From Acanthornis magna (Eukaryota; Chordata; Aves; Passeriformes; Acanthizidae): a stretch of 64,000 bases of DNA. The notes under the pieces are model-generated. The model made no database searches. It worked only from the letters and a program-made list of their open reading frames with translations, and had not been told where the DNA came from. The stretch spans positions 9,582,501 to 9,646,500 of the forward strand of contig JAWUZG010000004.1 in assembly GCA_036785705.1 (NCBI GenBank), read 5' to 3'. Positions within the stretch are counted from its first letter, which is position 1; every line of letters starts with the position of its first letter. The translations under genes were made by a program, and so were the position numbers. Of the stretch, positions 37,019 through 48,948 are shown in pieces.

Positions 37019-38354
37019 GAGGAGACAAAGCACACCACATGTTTCTGTGTGGTAGCTAGTCACATCTTAGCTCAGTTGGGGCTGCCTGTCTTCTTTCAGG
37101 TGTTATTGCTGGGTCAGGTATTTTCACAGTCTCTCTACAATGTCCAGTTTGTGAGCACTGTCTGAGTTCAGCTTCTCTTCAAGGCATATACAGCCCCCCA
37201 GCTGGCCCTACAAGCACAGCTGCTTTATGTGCCCCCACCCCCAATACCTTCACTTACTTTGTAGTTACCCCAAATCCCCACAGAATTTACAAGGTTTTGT
37301 GCTGGCTACATAGGTAGGTATTTAAAGGTTTTCTCCCTGCCGCTCTCCCCTCCAGCTTTGAGAATTTTATGAAATAAATAACAGTGGAAGGAATACTTGT
37401 TGGAGAATACTGTTGGAAATCTGAGATGCAGCTTCTACCAAGTATCTCTCACACTCTGTTTTTGATTCAGTTTTCACTTAACAGATCTGATCTGAGAAGT
37501 TCTTTTCTGCTTGTGCCTGTTGTTATTTACCTGCACTGAAAGCCTTCATATAGAAAAAAACTAGGTAAAGAAAAAGCTAATGAATTAGAAAATAAATCGT
37601 ATAAGAAAAATGGGAACAAGAATACTTTATCTCTCTGAGCAGCAAGGCAGGCAGAAAGGAGAAAAACGTGGTAAGTAAGCTGTGGAGAGTAGGAAGTGTA
37701 AAAGTACAGTACCTCTATTTTAGAGATGTTGCAAATGTTTTCCAGCTGCAGGATGTGAAGCAAGATGTCAATAGCATAGCTGGAGGTTAAGATAGGGCTG
37801 GAAGACAATTGGGACACACAGAATCAATTGTATAAGCTGTCACAGCAAAAATGTATTTGGTTCTGCATGTAAAAGTTTCACAGTTGCTCCAAACACACGC
37901 ACAGTGCTGTGTAGCTGCAGCAGTGGTTTCACTAATTGACAGTGGGTGACAAATCCAGTTGGCTAACTGAAATGGAGTGGAATACAATAGAGCATAAGAC
38001 AATTGTTCTGCAGAAGGGAAGCCCAGAGTCCTAATACTAAGATTTCATGGGGGATACTAACCCCATGAAATCTTGGGCTAGTACTGGGATAATAGTAATT
38101 AGAACAAAATAGTGATTCATTATAACACAGTCTCCCTCCAAGACTGCCCAGATGTCTCAAGCGAAAATGCCAACATAACAAGCAAAGAAAAGAACAAAAT
38201 AATCAAAACAGCCAAAAGTGGGAAAATCCTTTTTGAGGGAACTTCTCCAAATTATTTTTTAAATTATTGTCTTTTAAATCGTGAAGTATGGCACATAACC
38301 TCTCTTTCAAAACCTTTTAACAGTTAGTCAGCGTAAGATTCCCAAGAATATCAA
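37019..38354. other. Unique noncoding sequence with one strong hairpin
   Basis: The stretch 37040-37340 is richer in G+C than its surroundings, but no exon or repeat family was recognised in it. Towards the end lies a perfect 14-bp inverted repeat (38039-38074), listed separately. Open frames reach at most about 96 codons and look random. Confidence 0.6.
38039..38074. repeat. Perfect inverted repeat, 14-bp arms, 8-nt spacer
   Basis: AAGATTTCATGGGG (38039-38052) and CCCCATGAAATCTT (38061-38074) are exact reverse complements around gatactaa. Outside the core, CCCAG on the left and CTGGG on the right (about 38085) could extend the stem across an internal loop. An RNA across it would fold into a stable hairpin. 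No terminal repeats or flanking target duplication suggest a transposon. Confidence 0.9.
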
Positions 38355-39225
38355 GAGTTGTAAGTGCCAAGTCCTTCTTTGAATCTTGGTGAGGTCTTGA
38401 CATCAGTGACATCCCGTGTCATTGAGTTCCATAATCTAATTATGTGCTGCATTAAGAAGTATGTTCTTTTATCAGATTTGGAGCTGCTTCTTTTCACTTT
38501 CACTTAGTGTTCTTTTGTTCTTGAATTATGAGACGCAGGACTACAGAAGCTCCTGATCTATTTTCTCTTTGCCACTTACCATTTTTATACTTTAATCATA
38601 TCCCTCCTTATTCATCTTTTTTTTTTCCTAAGGTTAACAATTCCTTTTTTTTTCAGTCTTTTCATATGAAGCCTTCTCTATATGCCTAATTATCACAATC
38701 ACTCTTTTCTGAATACCTTCTAATTCAGTAATATCTTTTTGTGATGGGGTGACCAATACTTCACACTCTTCCAGAGGAGGGAAAATTATTGATTCATATA
38801 ATGACATGTTTTCTTTCTTCCTTATTCTCCACCTCATTTCTTATGCATCTTAACATTTTATGTGCTTTTTTTGACTGCAGCTGCTCATCGAGCAGGGCTC
38901 TTCATTGAGCTGCCTGCAGTGAGACCCAGGTGTTTTTCCTAAGAAGGTGCTAGTAGTAATTGAGATCTCTGGTAAAACAAATTATCTGTTACAGGTTTGC
39001 ATTTCTTGCTTGTTTTTTGTTTTGTTTTGGCTTGGTTTTTTAAAGTTTGATTGTTTGTTTTCTCAAGAGGCCTTACTTTGCATTAAAATAAATTATTTTC
39101 ATCTGTTTTAAGAGAGTCATCCATCTCTCGGTCAGTGATATCTTAAGTTTCCTTTTGTGTTCAGTCTTGGTTAACAGAACTTTCTTGCTATCTGTAAATT
39201 TTGCTAAATTGCTGTTCACTTGTTT
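38355..39225 (-). mobile_element. Ancient CR1-family LINE remnant
   Basis: On the + strand the order of words follows an old amniote CR1 consensus read in reverse complement. These include 'gagttccataatctaattatg' in part (38424-38444), 'atcatatccctcctta' (38596), 'tcatatgaagcc' (38662), 'gatggggtgaccaatact' (38743) and 'atgtgctttttttgac' near 38860. Further on, 'gatctctgg' is followed by stretches equivalent to '...cattgaatttcatctg...' and '...gtaaattttgctaaattgct' (39196). Divergence is far higher than in the other CR1 copies, which fits insertion before or early in bird evolution. A T/G-rich simple insertion interrupts it at about 39005-39060. Ends are approximate. A minus-strand 67-codon frame (38634-38837) is an ORF2 remnant with stops either side. 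Confidence 0.75.
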
Positions 39226-40327
39226 TTTTTAACATTAATGTATTTTGAACCCGTGGTCCTTATATGGTGCCTTGAAGCACCCTGCTGTTGAGATTTTGCT
39301 CAAATGAAAATTGACAATATATATGCTTTTATTTTTAATCTTTGAGAAAAATTTTGCTTTGTTTTGCATCCTATCCCAAAGTCGCTTAGTCTCTAAGATG
39401 GAGGATGAGTCTCTTGAGAGGAACATTGTTCTTGCCACATTTATTCAATTACTCTAACAATGTTAAGGACCAAGTTGCCTTCACAATTAAAGCTAAATAT
39501 TTGAGAGACAACTATCCTGTTTGTAACCACAAATATGTAAATTAAGGACAGAGGATGGAAAAGTAATTAATTCATGATGTTGGGCAGGCACATTCAAAAT
39601 CAAGATGGGAGCAAGCCTTGAATGTAGCAGTTCTTAGCACTGTCTTGGTGATAATCCTGAAAACCAGGAATATAATCAGTCCAAATAGGCAGGAGTATAT
39701 GTGTCTTCTACTTACACCTAAGACTTTGTGTGAAAATAAGGAAAAAGCAAATTAGTGGTAAGGTCTAGACAGCTGTTAATTTTCAAGATTTTCTTTCACA
39801 ATCTGTTTTGAATCAAGAGATTTTAAGATTTGGAATATCTAAAGTTCTTATTGAAAGGGGAAGGGCAAACTTATTTTGAGGCTTTATATGTCCTGACCTC
39901 CCCTAGGCCTGCTTATTTCCTGGTATCTCTCTCTCTTTCTCTCAAGTGTTCCCCATCCTCTCCCTGAGAGAGTCTATGTGTGGTTCTTCAACCCTGACTG
40001 CCTACAGTATGCAACAGACTTCACCACCTTTCTTCACCAAGAAGATTGCTTGCACAGAGGAGGCTCCTCAGACTGCTTGGGACACCTTGCACAGATGCAT
40101 GCCACTGCCTTGAACTCAGAATGGACACTAAAAGAGATCCCGACCATATTGGTGGAAATGTGATCAGACACCTGCAACTCAGACCCTACCTGTTTGGTAA
40201 AGGAACTAAAAGGACAGCCAGAACTTCTTGTGATATTCCCATAGTTTTATGTGACAGAAATCAGTATTTTCCGTAGCATAATCCACCCAACCCTAATCCA
40301 GACTATTTTGGATGAAATGGAGGTTGA

Positions 40328-40343
40328 CAACAGTTAACTGTTG
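40328..40343. repeat. Perfect 16-bp palindrome
   Basis: CAACAGTTAACTGTTG is its own reverse complement. It contains two opposed AACTG/CAGTT words of the kind bound by MYB proteins, but a site this short in AT-rich DNA may be chance. Confidence 0.8.
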
Positions 40344-40467
40344 ACAGCAGGTATCAAGTATTTAATTTCTGAATGAGCCTGTGAAAATGCTAGTAACCCC
40401 TCAATAACCAGTGCTGGTGCTTGATAAGATTAGAGGAGAGAACATGGAATATAGTCTATGGACCAAT

Positions 40468-40530
40468 TATACATACATATATATACCTATATATATATAT
40501 ATATATAAATATGCACACATATACATTTCT
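40468..40530. repeat. TA/CA-rich microsatellite
   Basis: An imperfect (TA)n run with interspersed CA and CC steps. The longest pure alternation is around 40488-40506. Peptide frames rich in Ile/Tyr across it are artefacts of the repeat. Confidence 0.9.
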
Positions 40531-43500
40531 GTGTATAAGAGTATCTATACTACTTATATTCTTTTTCCTTTAGCAAGCTATTTTGATACAGTAAAATATA
40601 GGATGCTGAATTATAAGAGAGTAATGGTAATGCTTGCCACTGTGACCTTTCTGTTCATTCATAGCAACACAAACATTACCAGTATAATATAGCACAATGA
40701 AAAATATAAATAGAGTTTCTTATTTGAAGGAAGAATAGGTAGAAAACTCAGTGCTCTTCACTTAATTTTGGAAGACTCTAAAACACCACAGGGCTTGTGC
40801 AACATAAGAAAGTGACAGGGATAGAACTTAAACCGTACAGTCACACCTATTAGTGAACATAATGTTATATCAATGACACTTTTGCATCGAATACAAGAAC
40901 AAAAACTGTACTGTGTGTCATTTAGTTAATATAGAGAAAGAGATTTTATACCAAAAGTATGAGCTCACTGCAACAATTCAAAGCTGAATGCTTTTCCCAA
41001 TAGATTTGCAAAATAAGCAGCAACCTAATAAAAAGTTATGTAAGTCTTTACAATTTGCCAGCCAAACCTAAGAAAATAACATTGAGTGATTGGAGGCAGA
41101 GTTTTGTGGAAACAATGCATATGGAAAACAGTGACAATACTGTGCCTGCTGCTGGCTTCATATTGAAAATAACTGTGCTTTGCAATTGCTGTGGGTTAAT
41201 ATATCTCTTGAAATGTGTGTGTATTCAGGTAGTATTAAGAGATAAATATATGCCTTTTCAATGGTACTTTTTCATTTGGGAGAATGTTACAGAATACTTT
41301 TCAACACCTCTAGGAAGCTGTTACTCACTAAACGAAACGTGTAGCCCACTATTTTTCATGTAAACCCACCATGGTAAAATATATCAATAAATAAGTATTA
41401 AAATGCTGCCTGAAATAAATCTGTATCCCTATAATATTCCAGGGAAGAATCTGTGCTTCGTTCTTTGCAGGATTCTTTTTCTTTTATTTTTCTCTAGAGC
41501 CTATATAAGAATTAATTTGAATACAGAAAAGATTTATCAGTGATTTTCAGACAGGCTTCTTAGTTCTCTCCTTAAAAGGCTGTGCATCCACCTACCTTCT
41601 CCAGTTTAGTGAGATATCAGAACCCATAGAGATGCTGCATTTTTGAAATGTTTTAGTACTTTCCATCCTTCCATGCTGTTAATCTCAAGTAATGACTTCT
41701 TTTTGGGGAATGGTATCAATGGTTATTATTTTAATGTACAAGGCAGTAAGTGAAATATCACAGTGGGAATAAGCTGTAAGAGATAATATTGGCTAAAATA
41801 CCTGTTTGTTTGGAAAGTCCTGTTTCATTCTGAAGGCTGTGACAGGAAAGCCATCAGTTTTAGATCATGGGAGTTTTGTAACTACTGGAAGCAGGGTTGG
41901 GTGTTGTTTTTAGTATCTCTGCATTTCAATTTCATATAAACCATAATTTTTTTTTCTTTAGGGTAAGCAAACTAATAGAATTATGAGGCACAAAATGTAT
42001 TCTTTCTGAATTTAGCTTTTTTTTCTGCTTTTTTTTTTTGACATGAAGTTTTTGTTTAAGGTACGCAGCTATTCTATACTTGATCAAGAACTGGGACGAT
42101 ACAGTTTTGCTGCCCTTTATATATGAGGATTTTCCACATACATACAATCACAGAGACATAAATGCATGCAATTTTTCTGTTTAGTTCTTACAATATACTT
42201 TAAAGTTAAAAATCGTATCAGTAAAAACCAACAGGAATTTTTTTACTTAAGTGGAACTCAGATTTCAGCCAAATATGACAAAGATACTGTTGAAAAGCTG
42301 GTTTTTATGAACACTCTCAAATAACTTGTGATTTCAGTGCCTTTTTTTTTTTTTTATGATAGCACTCTATTTTTCAAAGGCATTGACTTTTTCCTGACAC
42401 TTTTAATTATACTTGTCTATGTAAGACAAACCGTGATCCTCAAACTATCCATTCAAAGATCTCAGAGCAGAATTATATATGGTTCCCAGAAGAAAACAGC
42501 TGAAAACACTAAAGCTAGATGGACAGATACATAAATTATTACATTAACTTCAAATATTTTTTCCATACCAAACTTTGAGAAATGGTGAATCTATCAAATC
42601 AAGTATGTGACAGGTAGCGTACAAGTTATCATGTCATTTCTCTAATACAAGAAAATACTCTCTTAGCTGGATCTTAAGGAAAGAAACTACAGCCTTCAGA
42701 CTACCAAAGATTTCACAATACACTTGGATCTTGCCTATGCACAAAATGTCTATATGCTTTTCTTCCATATTAAGTATTCTATTAAGTACATTAGTGTATC
42801 ATTAACAACATGTGAACATCAACAGGTGTGTGAATGCTGTCCATTCATAGAATGGATTGCCTTTTGAAAACTTACCTCTAAGAGTGCCTCCTTCGAATTT
42901 TCCCAGTTGGTATGGAACCGTATCAAAAGAGAACATAACTAAAATTCAAGATACTCTCTAGCCTGTAGATTTCTATGCTGTATTTATCTCTGTACTTTTG
43001 TAAAAAACAGTTCTACTCAATGAATAATACTTTTATTTTAAAGGCAAGTCTTTAGTGTGCAACCTAGTAGAAGTTAACTGCCTTGTCATTTAATAGCAAT
43101 TGTAGCTGTCATAGCTTCACTCACTCTTTTTTGTTGTTGTTATTGTTGATCTGGTTTTGCTCAGTTTCAGATTTCACTGATTTTGAACAGTGAAATCAGA
43201 TTGGCCTTTAACTTTTGGGTTCCAATTAATATTTCACTAAGCAGGTATAACACAGTGCTGATCATGCAATAGTAAGTTAGGGCTGCAGTAGGCAGGGAGA
43301 GGAGAAAATCCCCAAAGAGAAAAGCAATTAAGTTTATACTGTCTTTTTCTTTAAAATTTAGAGATATATCCATTCAGTTAGCTTCTTTTTATAACTTCAA
43401 AAGCATGTGTATTTTCAAGGTAATGGATTTTTTTTTATTTTTTATTAGTCCTAGGCTAGTTTCAGGAAAGCAGTTTAAAGTACAGACAGAAGTATTGATC

Positions 43501-43861
43501 ATAGTGGTAATGTTACTTCATAGCTTGGTATTGTACAATACACTTTTTCTCACCATAAGACCAAAAAAAAGCCCCAAATTCCCCCAAAAGACTTATTTTT
43601 AAAAGGAGACAACTGGTAAAGAAACTTGTTAATCCTGTGCCTAACTGTAAAAGAATTTTAATGTAGCAGTAGCTAGTTTGCATGCAGACAGCTCTGAACT
43701 GCCGTGTAAATTTTAGCCCAATGTTTGAAGCTTTTTCATAACAGTAACTGAGAAATGTGAGATTTAAAGTAGAGTATGTTATGTAAGTTCTTCCCACCTC
43801 CCAGGATTTGGTAAATCCAAGTAAGTAGCCCTATCATGACTGTCAGTCTGTATGCCTTAAT

Positions 43862-43940
43862 ACAGATTCTGCTTGAAATACTTCTACTGAAAACCTACTA
43901 CAGATTAAGTTTGAAATGCTTCTTGTACTGAAAATCTTCT
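43862..43940. repeat. Degenerate tandem duplication, about 38-41 bp unit
   Basis: Copy 1 (43862-43899) begins acagattctgcttgaaat and copy 2 (43900-43940) begins acagattaagtttgaaat. Both then read 'cttct...actgaaaa' and end in ct-rich words. The copies differ by several substitutions and a 3-nt indel, so the duplication is fairly old. Confidence 0.7.
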
Positions 43941-46900
43941 TGGATGCATCTTGTTTCATTCCATATCCTGTGCTTCTCCTTAGATGATCAGTTCAGGTAA
44001 TTGCAGATGGTGATGGAAACAGATCTGATCAGGATGGATAAACAATGTGTTGAATAAAAGTAATTCCACTTATTTTAAATGAACTTTGGATAAATATGAA
44101 TTAATAGTGATCGCTAGATTTATTTATTTTTTTAATTTAAAGAACCACAGATGGAAATGTCTGACTTCTTTCAAAGTAATTCTTTGTAATTTTCTTGTAC
44201 ACTCAAAATAGATTTGTGGTCCTTATAGTATATTGTCTATGAGATCATCAACATATATCCTGCTAATGGAACTCCAGGATAAAATTTAATCTTATATTAT
44301 CCCATAGTCTTTTCCATACTCTTGGTACGCAACTCACTTCTTTTTTTTATGCTATGGACAGTTCATATTCAACTATACATTGTTTTCATATTGCCTCTCT
44401 AAGTTTTATCAAAATTACATGCATTAGTTTTGCAACTAAGACAGAAAAAAATTTTCTTCTTTTTCTGCTTCTCATCACCTTATGTCATTTACTGTTCTTT
44501 AAATAAATAATTTGATAGTTGATTCATATGTTGACTAAGCCTTTTATTATGGCTTGGTTGAAGGGGTGGCTTTCATAAGCTAAGCTTGAATATCTGGCTT
44601 GCAGCTCTCATTATGTTGAATTAGGATGAATAATTTATGGCCATAATTGGTTGTGATATATGGAAACAAACAGTTTTAACATTGTCCTGATACAAAAGGA
44701 ATTTAGTAATTTCTTAGATGACTGAGTTCATGTGTGAGAGATGATAAGCTAAACAAAATCAAAAATGTACCAAGAAGTCGTACAAATATTTACAGTATAA
44801 GCTTTTCTGTGTCACAAGAGATCAAAAGAAAAGTGTGGGCGGTGCACTTACCTGCTTCTCATCTTGAGGCTTACCAAAGTAGTTGTCAGTGGAATATCCG
44901 TATTGAACCAATCGGGCATCCAGTATTAAGCAAAATGTGCGATCTTTGTCCCCTTGGTAACAGTTGTGTTTAGCAGAAGGCAAAATATCTTGCTCTAAAT
45001 CATTGCTGTAATTGGCACCTTGGTTGACAGTCTCAGAAGAAAGGTCAAAATGTGGTTAGGCATGAGACTGATACACTGTCTTAGACACAGCTGCAGCCTC
45101 CTTGGCTGAATGCAGCAATTTATTAAGCAGGCATTTGCTTTTTAAATTCTATAGATATTTTAGCAAATGCATGTAATATTTCTCTTCCTTTTAAAAATAA
45201 TTTATTAATTTATTTTTCTTTTTCTTTTATAGTTTGCTACAGATAGTGTTTGCTGCATTAAATCTAGGTGAGAAAAAAGGAAAGTGAAGTGCCAAGCTAG
45301 TGCAAAAATACCTGTAATCTGGTCACTTAATAAATTTGTTTACTGTTGACAGGCACTGCTTTATACAGTGGAATATTAACCCCATCTAGGCCAAGCTACT
45401 TTGGATATTTGAAGAAAGTACATATTAGAACACCTGCGTTTAAAAAGGCCTATTCCATATATAGTCATATTCAATGAGGTGTAGGCACTCAGAGAGGGTG
45501 ATTCAGAGCCCTAAATTAGTTGACTAAAGTTAGACAGTGTGAATACCCTCCCACAGTAGCAATATGTTGTAGAAGGACAGAAAGCAGACAAGTGAAGAGA
45601 GAAAGGGAGGAACGGAGTGATAAGGACAATAAATGAAGTCTATAGTGAACTTCAGAAACTGTTAGAAATTATTAGGGTTTTTTTTTTTTACAAAAGGAAG
45701 ATCAGTTTGCTTGTTGTAGCACATGCTCCAAACCAAGAAGCATCTTCTTAGGTAACTGTAACAATACTGTAGGTATGACCCTTTAAGCTGTGACTATCTG
45801 TACATCCATTTTTTGTATCTGTATTACAATTGTTTCTGCAGTCCCCAGTCAATACTGGAGGATTAAAGTACAGATATAAATAATTCCTTCTTCAAAAAGC
45901 ATACAAGAAAAATAGGATTCATAGGTGAAGAATAGGAAGGCAAAGGAGAGAAGAAAGAATGAAATTACCTGCTCAAAGTCATGAAGGATAATAATTCTTT
46001 CTTACTATTACATGGACTACAATCTATAATCCTTACAATTTCCATGTGTGAAAGGATTTATAATATGCACAACTTTTGGGAATTAATTTGTTTTAAAAAG
46101 AGTTTGCCTTTAGTAAAAGAGAAAGTATTTATACTCATGAGTAATGGTACCACAGTAAACAGACTCATTTATGTTTATAAGGCTTGGGTAGAGTTCTTGA
46201 AAACATAGTCCTTTCACAGTATTTATGGGGTTTAATGTGTTTAATTGTATTCGCTATTTTATTAAAATAATTCATTTAGGCTGTAGGCACCTTTTTAAAG
46301 AGAAATCAAGAATTCTGCATTCATTTGTCTGTAAATTTATTAGCTCATTAGTCACTGTACAAGTGGGTGACAAATCTTGATTTTTCATCCTCAAAACCAA
46401 AGGTTACTAAAGGACAACATCCTCCTACATTTCCCAGACTTTCAAATTTTTTTTTCCATTGTATTTAACATCTACTTAGAAGTCTTTTTGGCATTAATGG
46501 GATTGCCACAAAACTTTCTTGTCATGCGTGGACATACATATGCACACACATACTAATACTTTTTATCTATCCTTTTACCTATCTACCTATTCATTACCTT
46601 GTATTGTATAGGCTAAAGCCATTTGATGTGTAATCATCTGTTGAGGTCTAGGTATCTCAGAAATTTTTCATTAGAAACTGTCATTATAGGGCATTTTAAA
46701 GTAAGTGCACAATAAAAAATTAAGTAGTATTGTTTGGGAAGAAATGGGAAGCAAATTCTTCTGTTAAAATCAGCAGAGCTGTTATTTCACTTGCTGTTCT
46801 CTTTGATGGACTTTCAGTTTGCTGACTCACTGTAAATTGACTGTTGATACAGTTTGGAAAGTTCATATCCTTAGTTTTGGTTAAGCTAATACATGAGTCA

Positions 46901-48269
46901 TCAGTTGTAGAGTCAGGGTTTCCCATTTGTAAGAACTAATAGTACAGATGATCTGATATCAATCTGTGCCTAGTACATCTTTTTAAAGAAGTGCACAATA
47001 TTAGACTAGAGCAGTAATTCTTGATCGTATGTGGATTTCCTAAATAGTATCGTATTTTAGATTTGGGGTTAGATTTGACCTGGGCCATCTGTTGAAGACT
47101 TAATGGTACTGTATATATTATACTGTGGATGCAATTTAGCATCCAATGCCAGTTTTTATAAGTCTCTTTGATCTTACCGTACAGAAGGCTTCAGCTGTAT
47201 ACCTGTTTAGTAGCAGAGAAGTGCTAATTTTAGCTTGCATCCTTTTATTTGCTTACATTCAAGAAGAGTATTTAGGTAAGTTGCCTTCTGCCTGAAAATA
47301 CTGAAATTAATTTGTGTGGTCATTTATCCTATTCAACAAAAACATGTGGAATTTTGATTAGCTACAGAAAAGTACAGCCTGTATTCAATGCCTGATGCTA
47401 TAGTTTTCTTTAGATAGGCTGATAAATTTTGCCTCTTAATAGAGAGAAAGTGAACTAACACCTGTTTCAGTGCCATGTTTAGCTGTGTGAGTTTTATAAC
47501 TACTCATTACTGAGATTCTTACAGATCTAGAAAAAATCCTAGTTAAAGCACTAGAGAAATTTTAAGATTTGCTTCTTGTTGTTCCTATCATTTTATAGTT
47601 CTTCCCTTGCCTAACCTTCCATACTTATTTTGGTAATTTTAATAGATGGTTCAGATATAGTGGATTGAGAATATATTGTTGGGTAACAACTACTGCAATC
47701 AGTCACTATTTTCTTTGTTCTCAGGTATAGAGATAAGTGCTTTCATTCCACCCCTATCAAATTTCTCTTTACTGTGGAGCAGGAGCCAGACACTGAATGC
47801 ATCTGAAGCGCTGGACATATCAACCTTGCAAATGTCACAGAGCACACGCCCAACGTGATGCAAGTTATGTATTTTGGCAACAGAAGGACATTTCCTATAC
47901 TCCTCTTGTTGATGTCCTGATAAACCTAGACAGGAAATAGGACACATGGACTGGGCAGAACATGGAGTCATGTTCTGAGAGTGTTAAGTTTAGATTTGGC
48001 TGGAACATGCTGCGCTACTTATGCTGGTCTTGATTTTCTGCTCTCTTCCAACATCCACACTAATCATATTTATTTTGCTTGTTTATGTACACACTCTTGC
48101 TTAAAAGTGTTAACATTTTTTTTTTTGTATGTCTGAATTACAAAGCAGTGTATACCTCAAAAACAGCTAAAGCAGTTGGCTTCACTTAGTAGCTGCAACT
48201 GTGTCTAAACTCACTTTAAATCTAAGTCTGTCTTCCCACCACCAACGGTGATTTACAAATAAAGAAGAA

Positions 48270-48294
48270 AACCACTTATGAAACATAAGTGGTT
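48270..48294. repeat. Perfect inverted repeat, 11-bp arms, 3-nt loop
   Basis: AACCACTTATG (48270-48280) and CATAAGTGGTT (48284-48294) flank AAA. The very tight loop makes an efficient hairpin in single strand. It lies 60 bp outside the LTR at 48355 and is not part of that LTR as I know the family. Confidence 0.9.
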
Positions 48295-48354
48295 GTTGTA
48301 TTATAATTAAAAAAAAAAAAAGGTGGTTTACCTGTTACCAGAATAATTAAAAGC

Positions 48355-48948
48355 TGATTGTGGCTTAATCGCAACAGGCAGCTCAGCCCCACACAGTCAC
48401 TTGATCACTCCCCCACAGTGGGATGGGGGAAGTGAATCAGAAGGGTTAAAGTGAGAAAACTCGTAGGTTGGCATAAATTGAGTTTAATAGGGAAGCAAAA
48501 GCCACTCCCACAAGCAAAGCAAAACAAGGAATTCATTCACCACGTCCTGTGGGTGGGCAGGTGTTCAGCCATCTCCAGGCAAGCAGGGCTCCATCATGTG
48601 TAACATGGGACTTAGGAAGACAAACGCCTTCACTCTGAATGTCCCCTTTTCCTTCTTCGTCCCACAGCTTTATGTGCTGAGCATGACATCATGTTGTATG
48701 GAAAATCCCTTCAGTCAGTTTGGGGTCAGCTGTCCCAGGAGTGCCCCCTCCCAACTTCTTGTGTACCCCCAGCCTTGTTGGTGGGGAGGGGTGGCATGAG
48801 AGCCAGAGGTGTTGAAGCTGTGCAAGCACTGCTCAGAAACACGTAAGACGTGGGTGTTGCCAACAGTGTTCTTCTCAGAAATCCAGAATACAGCACCATA
48901 CAGTCTACTGTGAAAAAAATTAACTCTATCCCAGCCAAAATGTATACA
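48355..48948 (-). mobile_element. Solo LTR of a second avian ERVL-type endogenous retrovirus
   Basis: Read on the minus strand, the LTR begins TGTATACATTTTGGCTGGG near 48948. It continues through a U3 with a TATA-like CATAAA box (48669-48674 on +) and the familiar 'gcatgac' and 'ggtcagctg' words. The R/U5 part includes 'atggagccctgcttgcc' near 48586-48597 and 'gaattccttgttttgctttg' at about 48516-48535. An ATTAAA poly(A)-type signal follows (48483-48488). The element ends near 'gtggggctgagctgcctgtt', closing at about 48355. This matches a common Neoaves LTR family from memory. Length, about 594 bp, is close to what I recall as full length. No internal retroviral sequence or partner LTR lies next to it. 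Flanking 5-bp repeats do not match clearly, perhaps through mutation or because the ends are off by a few bases. Confidence 0.88.

Larger units (their letters stand above)
39226..48354. other. Unique AT-rich noncoding sequence
   Basis: About 9 kb without recognisable transposons or genes. Open frames are all at most about 100 codons with no domain. Internal structure is limited to a (TA)n-rich microsatellite (40468-40530), a 16-bp palindrome (40328), a degenerate 40-bp duplication (43862) and T-rich tracts. The block at 39890-40300 has a pyrimidine tract ending 'tctctctttctctcaag' followed by a 61-codon frame. It resembles a splice acceptor only superficially and I do not call an exon. Confidence 0.6.

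Noticed and set aside
39930..40163. Apparent splice acceptor followed by a 61-codon frame
   Set aside because: The pyrimidine tract plus AAG is a weak acceptor and is common in simple CT-rich sequence. The peptide is unrecognised and no matching donor stood out.
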